A DNA stretch of 6,711 bases from Clostridia bacterium (lineage in GTDB: Bacteria; Bacillota; Clostridia; Christensenellales; Borkfalkiaceae): contig CAAFZH010000090.1 of NCBI GenBank assembly GCA_900767495.1, positions 1 through 6,711 on the forward strand. Reading direction: 5' to 3'. The notes beneath the pieces were generated by a model. It had not been told where the DNA came from and did not search any database. It saw only the letters and a list, made by a program, of their open reading frames with translations. The position numbers and the translations under genes are program-made. Every line of letters starts with the position of its first letter. Position 1 is the first letter of the stretch. Below are positions 1 to 5,213 of the stretch, in pieces.

Positions 1-6
1 ACCTCT
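1..6 (-). promoter_or_regulatory. Probable Shine-Dalgarno of a gene starting beyond the left edge
   Basis: On the minus strand the window ends in GTAAAGAGGT. AGAGGT is a good match to the anti-Shine-Dalgarno complement AGGAGGT. It lies about 50 nt downstream of the predicted start of the leftward promoter at 65-93, which is the expected place for a ribosome binding site. The start codon would then fall a few bases outside the window. This is an inference, because no coding sequence of that gene is visible. Confidence 0.5.
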
Positions 7-39
7 TTACATTTTTGGCAAAACTGAATTATGCATTTT

Positions 40-64
40 GACACGCTTGTCTTGCTTGTTTGTC
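40..64 (-). repeat. Direct repeat within short inverted ends at a transcription start, possible operator
   Basis: On the plus strand GCTTGT occurs at 45-50 and again at 54-59, separated by CTT, and GACA (40-43) and TGTC (61-64) flank the pair as inverted ends. The block covers the predicted start point (about 58) and first transcribed bases of the leftward promoter, where a repressor would commonly bind. Nothing identifies a binding protein, and repeats this short can arise by chance. Confidence 0.25.
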
Positions 65-93
65 ATTATAGCATATATTTCTAAATTTTTCAA
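65..93 (-). promoter_or_regulatory. Strong sigma-A promoter firing leftward out of the window
   Basis: On the minus strand TTGAAA (88-93) is followed by a 17-bp spacer and then a perfect TATAAT (65-70). TGC immediately before the -10 box gives an extended -10 element. Transcription would start near position 58 and leave the window on the left. The flanking DNA is AT-rich. It cannot serve the tRNA gene, which lies upstream of it on the same strand and has its own promoter and terminator. It most likely drives a protein gene just outside the window. Confidence 0.75.
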
Positions 94-312
94 CCACTAT
101 TGAGTTTGCGGACGTAGAAAATCTGAAAAAACTTCAAATGGCACTTTGGCGGGTGCTTGACTATACAAGCGCGACGCTTTGCGTCGCGGTCAAGCACCCA
201 CCAAACAAACTCTCTGAACATACGAACTTTAGCCTACGAACCCCGAAAAGTATAAAACGACGGCACGGCGACAACCGAAAAACGTAGATAAAACCTGAAT
301 TTTTGCAAAAGA
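94..312. other. Non-coding stretch between the leftward promoter and the tRNA terminator
   Basis: Apart from the hairpin at 145-205, this stretch has no open frame with a ribosome binding site, no RNA gene I recognise and no insertion-sequence ends. The only other regularity is TACGAAC repeated directly at 221-227 and 235-241, with a 14-bp period. A few A-runs (126-130, 284-288) are not placed after a hairpin. The stretch could hold an unrecognised small RNA, but no promoter supports one. Confidence 0.5.
145..205. repeat. Large imperfect inverted repeat (hairpin/cruciform) of unknown role
   Basis: The outer arms GGGTGCTTGAC (151-161) and GTCAAGCACCC (189-199) pair perfectly. They extend through one mismatch to TTTGG (145-149) and CCAAA (201-205). 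Inner arms CGCGACGC (170-177) and GCGTCGCG (181-188) close on a TTT loop. The only large irregularity is an 8-nt one-sided bulge at 162-169. The segment GCTTG/CAAGC (155-159 with 166-170) could instead form a small competing hairpin. Neither strand has a T-run directly after the stem, so it is not a standard terminator. It resembles a dispersed extragenic palindrome or a structured RNA element, but copy number cannot be judged here. Confidence 0.7.
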
Positions 313-352
313 AAAACCTAAACCAAACACTTTCGTATTCGATTTAGGTTTT
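307..352 (-). terminator. Rho-independent terminator of the tRNA-Ser gene
   Basis: Read on the minus strand, just past the tRNA CCA end, AAAACCTAAA (343-352) pairs with TTTAGGTTTT (313-322) around a 20-nt loop. It runs into a T-rich tail, TTTTTCTTTT (307-316), whose first Ts overlap the stem. The stem is AT-rich and the loop is large, so it is weaker than the one after dxs. Its position directly after a tRNA makes the terminator call reasonable. Confidence 0.6.
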
Positions 353-355
353 GTT

Positions 356-444
356 TGGCGGAAAGAGAGGGATTCGAACCCTCGATGCGTTGCCGCATAC
401 CTGATTTCGAGTCAGGGCCGTTATGACCACTTCGATATCTTTCC
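356..444 (-). tRNA. tRNA-Ser, anticodon CGA
   Basis: On the minus strand the acceptor arms GGAAAGA (438-444) and TCTTTCC (360-366) form 7 bp. They are followed by discriminator G (359) and an encoded CCA (356-358). The anticodon stem CCTGA/TCAGG encloses the loop CTCGAAA, giving anticodon CGA, which reads the Ser codon UCG. A 3-bp D stem, a long variable arm (ATGCG/CGCAT closed by a GCAA tetraloop) and a T arm GAGGG-TTCGAAT-CCCTC complete a class II tRNA as expected for serine. No base needed for folding is missing. It is a single-gene unit with its own promoter about 10 nt upstream and a terminator immediately downstream. UCG codons occur in the neighbouring genes, so it has clear local use. 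Confidence 0.97.
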
Positions 445-460
445 GTAACGTTGCTAAAAT

Positions 461-489
461 ATTTTATACGAAAATACTTTTTTTGTCAA
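461..489 (-). promoter_or_regulatory. Promoter of the tRNA-Ser gene
   Basis: On the minus strand a perfect TTGACA -35 box (484-489) is followed by a 17-bp spacer and TAAAAT (461-466) as the -10 box. The start point would be near 454, giving a leader of about 10 nt before the mature tRNA 5' end. TATAAA (463-468), with a 15-bp spacer, is a poorer alternative -10. Confidence 0.75.
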
Positions 490-557
490 TGATTTTTAAG
501 CCTTTTGCTTTAAAAATTTTAATTTTTTATATTTAGTTAAAAAAGTTGCTGTTTTTC

Positions 558-586
558 TTGAATTTTGCATTAAATAGTGTTATACT
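558..586 (+). promoter_or_regulatory. Promoter of the apeA-pepT-dxs unit
   Basis: TTGAAT (558-563), a 17-bp spacer and TATACT (581-586) match a sigma-A promoter. The start would be near 593, giving a 5' leader of about 25 nt. Very AT-rich DNA upstream (about 490-545) could act as an UP element. The promoter lies back to back with the tRNA promoter in the same intergenic region. No other comparable promoter appears before dxs, so it probably drives all three genes. Confidence 0.65.
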
Positions 587-617
587 GTAATTACAATAAA
601 CATTTCAGGAGTTACGT

Positions 618-2027
618 ATGGCTGATAAAAAAGAATTATCCGAAGGCAAAAAACTCGAAGAATCGCTCTTTTATAAAAAAGAAAACTTTTTTGAGGTTTC
701 TTCCGAAGAAAAAATAAAAGCCGCATACGATTATGCGGAAGGTTATAAAAAGTTCCTCGACGAGTCTAAAACCGAGCGCGAGGCGGTCAGGGCGGCTACC
801 GCTTACGCCGAAAGCAAAGGTTATTCCGAATATAAATTCGGCGATAAACTTTCCGCAGGCGATAAAAAATACTATTCCAACCGCGGTAAAAGTTTTATAA
901 TGTTCAAAGTCGGCAGCGAAAATATGGCTGTAAACGGCATTAAAATACTTGCCTCGCACATAGATTCACCCCGCCTCGATATAAAGCAAGTGCCGCTTTA
1001 CGAAGATACCGGTATGGCGTTTTTGAAAACGCATTACCACGGCGGCATAAAAAAATATCAATGGACGGCTATGCCGCTCGCTCTTCACGGAACGGTCGTT
1101 CTTGAAAGCGGCGAGGCGGTAACGGTTACGGTTGGCGAGAAGGACAGCGACCCCGTGTTTTATATCAACGACCTTTTGCCGCACTTATCCAAAGAGCAGA
1201 TAACCAAGCCTCTGGCTACCGCGATAGACGGCGAAACGCTCAACGTTCTCGTAGGCGGTTATCCGTTTAAAGACGACGACGTTAAGGAAAAAGTCAAACT
1301 TACGGTACTTAAAAAACTCAACGAAACTTACGGCATGAAGGAAACCGACTTTATAAGCGCGGAACTTTGCGTCGTACCCGCGTATAAGGCTCGCGATATA
1401 GGTTTCGACCGCGCTTTAATCGGCGGTTACGGACACGACGACAGAGTTTGCTCGTATCCTGCTATGACCGCCTTAGGCGAAAGCAAAGACGAACTTTCCA
1501 CCGTGGTGGTAGTGCTTGCCGATAAAGAAGAAATAGGCAGCGAGGGCGCAACGGGTATGCAATGCGGAATTTTCTCCGATCTCGTGGATATGCTTGCGGC
1601 ATCGCAAGGCGTTCCCGCATCGGTAGTAAGGGCTAACAGCAAATGCCTTTCCGCGGACGTAACCGCAGGTTTCGACCCCAACTTTGCGGGCGTATTCGAA
1701 AAGAGAAATTCGAGCATAGTTTCCTGCGGAACGGCTCTTTGCAAATTTACGGGCGCGGGCGGCAAGAGCGGTTCGAGCGACGCGAGTGCGGAACTCGTAG
1801 GCTACGTAAGGCGCATATTCGAAAAAGCGAAGGTAAACTGGCAGATGGCGGAACTCGGCAAAGTTGACGCGGGCGGTGGCGGTACGGTCGCCAAATATAT
1901 AGCCAAACTCAATATAGACACGATAGATATAGGCGTGCCGGTAATTTCTATGCACGCTCCTTACGAAGTAATTTCCAAAGCCGACCTTTACAGCACTTAC
2001 GAGGCTTTCGCGGCGTTTATAGGTTGA
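618..2027 (+). CDS. apeA: M18 family aminopeptidase (aspartyl aminopeptidase type)
   Basis: This is a cytoplasmic, cocatalytic-zinc exopeptidase that removes N-terminal residues, typically Asp or Glu in this family, from peptides. The 469-residue length fits the M18 "aminopeptidase 1" group. The expected metal and catalytic residues are all visible: His114 and Asp116 in ASHIDSPRLD, Asp274 in GHDDRVCSY as bridging ligand, Glu304 (general base) and Glu305 in DKEEIGSEG, Asp347 in LSADVTAGFDP, and His446 in ISMHAPYE. Family-typical HYHGGIKKYQW (139-149) is also present. There is no signal peptide. ATG 618 has AGGAG at 607-611, 6 nt upstream, which fixes the start. It is the first gene of a three-gene unit, and pepT follows after 3 nt, fitting a shared role in peptide use. 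The family call is secure. Substrate preference is inferred from the family. Confidence 0.95.
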   Translation: MADKKELSEGKKLEESLFYKKENFFEVSSEEKIKAAYDYAEGYKKFLDESKTEREAVRAATAYAESKGYSEYKFGDKLSAGDKKYYSNRGKSFIMFKVGSENMAVNGIKILASHIDSPRLDIKQVPLYEDTGMAFLKTHYHGGIKKYQWTAMPLALHGTVVLESGEAVTVTVGEKDSDPVFYINDLLPHLSKEQITKPLATAIDGETLNVLVGGYPFKDDDVKEKVKLTVLKKLNETYGMKETDFISAELCVVPAYKARDIGFDRALIGGYGHDDRVCSYPAMTALGESKDELSTVVVVLADKEEIGSEGATGMQCGIFSDLVDMLAASQGVPASVVRANSKCLSADVTAGFDPNFAGVFEKRNSSIVSCGTALCKFTGAGGKSGSSDASAELVGYVRRIFEKAKVNWQMAELGKVDAGGGGTVAKYIAKLNIDTIDIGVPVISMHAPYEVISKADLYSTYEAFAAFIG

Positions 2028-2030
2028 TTT

Positions 2031-3269
2031 ATGACCGTAAAAGAAAGATTTATCAAATATTGCAAGTACGACACGCAATCCGACGAAAACTCGTCGGATT
2101 GCCCGAGTACGGCCAAGCAACTCGTTTTATCCAACGAATTAGTTAAAGAACTTACCGAAATGGGCGTAAAAGCCGAAATAGACGAAAACGGCTACGTAAC
2201 GGCGATTATTCCGGCAAATAAACAGGGATTAAAACGTCTTTGCTTTATTTCGCACGTAGACACTTCGCCTGCGGTGAGCGGTAAAAACGTAAAACCGACT
2301 TGTATAGTATACGAGGGCGGCGATATTACGCTTGAAAACGGTGTAAAAATTCCGCTTGCGGACAATCCCGCGCTTAACGGCTATATCGGTAAGGAACTTA
2401 TAGTAACCGACGGTAATACTTTACTCGGCGCGGACGATAAAGCGGGCGTTGCCGAAATTATGGCTGCGGCGGAAATTCTCGCAAAAGATAAAACCATTCC
2501 GCACGGCGATATTTTAATCGCCTTTACTCCCGACGAAGAGATCGGCAGGGGAACGGACAGGTTCGATGTGAAAAAATTCGGAGCGGACTTCGGTTATACG
2601 GTAGACGGCGGCGAGTTGGGCGAGATAGAGTACGAAAACTTTAACGCGGCTGCGGCAACGCTTACCGTGAAAGGTAAAAGTATTCACCCCGGCAGCGCGA
2701 AAAATATCATGAAAAACGCCGTGGATTTGTTTTGCGAATTTCACTCGATGCTTCCCGAATACGAAAGACCCGCGCACACCGAAAAGTACGAAGGCTTTTA
2801 TATGGTCGACGAGGTTAAAGGCGGCGTTGAAACCTGCGTTGCAAAGTATATAATCCGCGATCACGACAAAGCCAAATTCGAAGATAAAAAGCGTTTTTTT
2901 GCAAGTGTTTGCGACTTTTTGAACGCAAAGTACGGCGATAACGTATTCAGCGTTACCGTAAAGGACAGTTATTACAATATGTCCGAAATTATCAAAAATA
3001 ACTACCACCTTATAGAAAACGCCGAAAAGGCTATGAAAAAGGCGGGCGTTACGCCTAAAATCATTCCTATACGCGGCGGTACGGACGGGGCAAGACTTTC
3101 GTTCGAGGGGTTGCCGTGTCCGAATATTTCTACGGGCGGATTTAACTGCCACGGAAGAATGGAATATATTCCGTCGTTCGCGCTTGAAAAATCTGTGGAA
3201 ATTATACTTAATCTGATAGAAATTTACTCAAAATATCGGGCGGAAAATGGGATTACTCGAAATGATTGA
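2031..3269 (+). CDS. pepT: Peptidase T (tripeptide aminopeptidase, M20B family)
   Basis: This zinc metallopeptidase releases the N-terminal residue of tripeptides in the cytoplasm. At 412 residues it is close to the roughly 408 of E. coli PepT, with clear end-to-end similarity. Metal and catalytic positions are intact: His75 and Asp77 in ISHVDTSP, Asp135 in LLGADDKAG, Glu169/Glu170 in AFTPDEEIG, Asp192 in YTVDGGELGE, and His374 in TGGFNCHG. The substrate-side motif PIRGGTDGA (346-354) is also kept, and the dimerisation/lid domain starts around residue 205 with the conserved His219. The start lies only 3 nt after the apeA stop. Only a short AGGT (2021-2024) could serve as ribosome site, so translation is probably coupled to apeA. 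The C-terminus overlaps the dxs start. Together with the M18 enzyme it would finish degradation of small peptides to amino acids. Confidence 0.96.
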   Translation: MTVKERFIKYCKYDTQSDENSSDCPSTAKQLVLSNELVKELTEMGVKAEIDENGYVTAIIPANKQGLKRLCFISHVDTSPAVSGKNVKPTCIVYEGGDITLENGVKIPLADNPALNGYIGKELIVTDGNTLLGADDKAGVAEIMAAAEILAKDKTIPHGDILIAFTPDEEIGRGTDRFDVKKFGADFGYTVDGGELGEIEYENFNAAAATLTVKGKSIHPGSAKNIMKNAVDLFCEFHSMLPEYERPAHTEKYEGFYMVDEVKGGVETCVAKYIIRDHDKAKFEDKKRFFASVCDFLNAKYGDNVFSVTVKDSYYNMSEIIKNNYHLIENAEKAMKKAGVTPKIIPIRGGTDGARLSFEGLPCPNISTGGFNCHGRMEYIPSFALEKSVEIILNLIEIYSKYRAENGITRND

Positions 3270-5043
3270 AGCTCCGTCCGACGTTAAAAAGTTGAAAGTA
3301 AAGCAACTTGACGAACTTGCGACGGAGATAAGAAAGAAAATAATCGAAACGGTGAGCGAAAACGGCGGACATCTTTCGTCGAATTTAGGTGCGGTCGACA
3401 TAATGGTTGCGCTTTATTACGTTTTCGACTTTCCCGAAGATAAATTGATATTCGACGTGGGGCATCAATGCTACGCGCATAAAATTTTAAGCGGAAGAAA
3501 AGATAAATTCGATACCGTTCGTAAATCGGGCGGTTTAAGCGGCTTTCCTAACGTGTTCGAGAGCGAATACGACGCGTTCGGCGCGGGGCATGCGGGCAAT
3601 TCGGTTTCGGCTTGCCTCGGTTACTGCGCGGCAAGGGACGCCCGAAAGGAAAATTACTACGTCGTTGACCTTGTCGGCGACGCGTCGCTTTTCAACGGAG
3701 AAAACCTCGAGGCGTTTACCGTGAGCGACAAAAAACCTAAAAATCTCATAATAGTGCTGAACGATAACGGCATGTCGATTTCGCGTAACGACAACGGAAT
3801 GTATAAATTTTTCTCGAAAATGCGCACGAAGAAATCGTACAATCGATTTATGAGTTTTATGAGCAGAACTATCGGTAAATCGTTCATAGGCAAGATGCTT
3901 AAACGGTTTAAAGACTTCGTTAAAATTACCGTAAACCACACCACCGCGATAGAGGCGCTCGGGTTTAAGTACGTCGGCATATTCGACGGCAACAATATTA
4001 AGGAATTGGTAAAGATTTTTAAAAATCTTAAATATTCGGATAAAGCCGTCGTATTGCATTTAAGAACGAAAAAAGGCAAGGGAATGCCCGAGGCGGAAAA
4101 AGACGCCGAAACTTATCACGGAGTAGGCAAAAACCTTAACGCGAGCGTAAGTTCGTTCTCCCGTAAAGCGGGCGAAACTCTATGCGTTTTCGCCGCCACA
4201 CACAACGATCTGACCGCAATTTGCGCGGGAATGAAGGATGGCACGGGTCTGAGCGATTTTGCCGAAAAATATCCCGAAAGATTTTTCGACGTAGGCATTG
4301 CAGAAGAGCATGCCGTTACTTTTGCGGCAGGGCAGGCTAAGGGCGGCTTGCGACCCGTGGTATGCGTGTATTCCACCTTTTTACAACGCTCGTTCGACCA
4401 GATCATGCAGGACGTCTGCATGCAAAATCTGCCCGTGATTTTTATGGTGGACAGGGCGGGCGCGGTCGGTTCGGACGGCGTAACGCATCAGGGTTTGTTC
4501 GATCTGACGTATCTCGGCGCGTTGCCGAATATGCGCGTGTTAGCACCCAAAGACCCCGAAGAACTCAAAAACGCGTTTGAATACGCTTACTCTTTAAACG
4601 CGCCCGTCGCGATAAGATTTCCTAACGGCGAAAACGATAATTTTGCAAATCATACGCCTTTTACCGAAAACACGCTGTGGGAATACGAAGAAAATCTTTG
4701 CGTAAACGTAGTGCTTGCGGTAGGACCGAGGGCGATAAAAATCGCTTACGAGGCAAAATCTGAAAGCGGTAAGGGCGTTTCCGTAGTAAACGCGCGCAGC
4801 GTAAAGCCGCTCGACGAGGTTTTACTCGATAAGTTGGCGGGTAAAAACGTAATAACGATAGAGGAAAACGTATTAAGCGGAGGGTTCGGCAGTCGCGTTG
4901 CGGAATATTTATCTCAAAAAGAAATACGTGCAAAACTCACTCGTTTTGCTTTTCCCGACGAGTACGTTGCTCACGCGCCCGTAGAAGAACAACTTGCAAA
5001 AGCGGGCATCACCCCAGGTCAAGTTGCAGAAAAATTTGTGTAA
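3247..5043 (+). CDS. dxs: 1-deoxy-D-xylulose-5-phosphate synthase, with divergent cofactor loop
   Basis: Dxs condenses pyruvate and glyceraldehyde 3-phosphate, with thiamine diphosphate (ThDP) and Mg2+, to the precursor of MEP-pathway isoprenoids, thiamine and pyridoxal phosphate. Its 598 residues are slightly short of the usual 620-630. The pyrimidine-binding and C-terminal domains are typical: Glu353 in IAEEHAVTFAAG, Arg381 in YSTFLQR, Asp410/His414 in SDGVTHQG, Arg457, and PLDE at 521-524. His42 in GGHLSSNLG, DVGHQCYAHKIL (70-81) and His291 are also kept. The N-terminal ThDP region is unusual. GDG reads GDA (144-146), the usual TGGMA-type segment reads FNGEN (149-153), GHSS reads GHAG (114-117), and DGHD reads DGNN (247-250). 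Mg ligands Asp145 and Asn174 remain. ATG 3247 overlaps pepT by 23 nt. The in-frame ATG at 3262 is possible, but residues MGLLEMIEAP match Bacillus-type Dxs N-termini. It is co-transcribed with the peptidases and ends at a strong terminator. Activity as Dxs is likely but not certain. Confidence 0.88.
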   Translation: MGLLEMIEAPSDVKKLKVKQLDELATEIRKKIIETVSENGGHLSSNLGAVDIMVALYYVFDFPEDKLIFDVGHQCYAHKILSGRKDKFDTVRKSGGLSGFPNVFESEYDAFGAGHAGNSVSACLGYCAARDARKENYYVVDLVGDASLFNGENLEAFTVSDKKPKNLIIVLNDNGMSISRNDNGMYKFFSKMRTKKSYNRFMSFMSRTIGKSFIGKMLKRFKDFVKITVNHTTAIEALGFKYVGIFDGNNIKELVKIFKNLKYSDKAVVLHLRTKKGKGMPEAEKDAETYHGVGKNLNASVSSFSRKAGETLCVFAATHNDLTAICAGMKDGTGLSDFAEKYPERFFDVGIAEEHAVTFAAGQAKGGLRPVVCVYSTFLQRSFDQIMQDVCMQNLPVIFMVDRAGAVGSDGVTHQGLFDLTYLGALPNMRVLAPKDPEELKNAFEYAYSLNAPVAIRFPNGENDNFANHTPFTENTLWEYEENLCVNVVLAVGPRAIKIAYEAKSESGKGVSVVNARSVKPLDEVLLDKLAGKNVITIEENVLSGGFGSRVAEYLSQKEIRAKLTRFAFPDEYVAHAPVEEQLAKAGITPGQVAEKFV

Positions 5044-5055
5044 TACGGTACGTAA

Positions 5056-5097
5056 CGCGATTTTGCAATAAAAAATATTGTAAAATCGCGTTTTTTT
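5056..5097 (+). terminator. Strong rho-independent terminator after dxs
   Basis: CGCGATTTTGCAATA (5056-5070) pairs with TATTGTAAAATCGCG (5076-5090) over 15 bp with one G-T wobble, around an AAAAA loop. Seven Ts follow directly (5091-5097). Two further A-T pairs can extend the stem. The minus strand has no T-run at the other end, so it works in the forward direction only. It closes the three-gene unit 12 nt after the dxs stop and separates it from rny. Confidence 0.95.
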
Positions 5098-5108
5098 GCT
5101 TGAATGAA

Positions 5109-5137
5109 TTGACATTCTTTTAAATATAAGTTACAAT
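5109..5137 (+). promoter_or_regulatory. Promoter of rny
   Basis: A perfect TTGACA (5109-5114), a 17-bp spacer and TACAAT (5132-5137) form a near-consensus sigma-A promoter. The start would be near 5144, giving a leader of about 70 nt before the rny ATG. The promoter begins 11 nt after the dxs terminator, so rny is an independent transcription unit. No strong secondary structure or riboswitch is evident in the leader. Confidence 0.85.
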
Positions 5138-5213
5138 TATATAGTATTAGACTAACGGTAAAAGCAATTTTTATTTTAGTATATACGAATAAACAATCAT
5201 ACGGGAGGCATTT

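Noticed and set aside
7..36. A 9-codon leader-like minus-strand frame (ATG at 34-36, stop at 7-9) just before the putative Shine-Dalgarno at the left edge
   Set aside because: It has no ribosome binding site of its own, no run of a regulatory amino acid and no attenuator fold that I can see. A frame this short is expected by chance.
145..205. The palindrome as an intrinsic terminator for a leftward or rightward gene
   Set aside because: The bases after the stem are ACTCTCTG-like on one side and AAGTGCC on the other, without a T-run. The nearest T-rich stretch on the minus strand (126-130) is too far from the stem.
356..444. tRNA-Ser as an integration site for a mobile element
   Set aside because: tRNA-Ser genes are frequent attachment sites, but no integrase gene, no duplicated tRNA 3' end and no change in base composition is visible on either side.
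1473..2120. A 215-codon minus-strand frame opposite apeA/pepT, and a similar 212-codon frame at 2514-3152
   Set aside because: Both are shadows of well-conserved genes whose catalytic motifs lie on the plus strand. Neither shows a ribosome site, domain or hydrophobic pattern of its own.
5144..5213. A riboswitch or structured leader in front of rny
   Set aside because: The roughly 70-nt leader is AT-rich, has no stable hairpin I can find and matches no riboswitch core I recognise.
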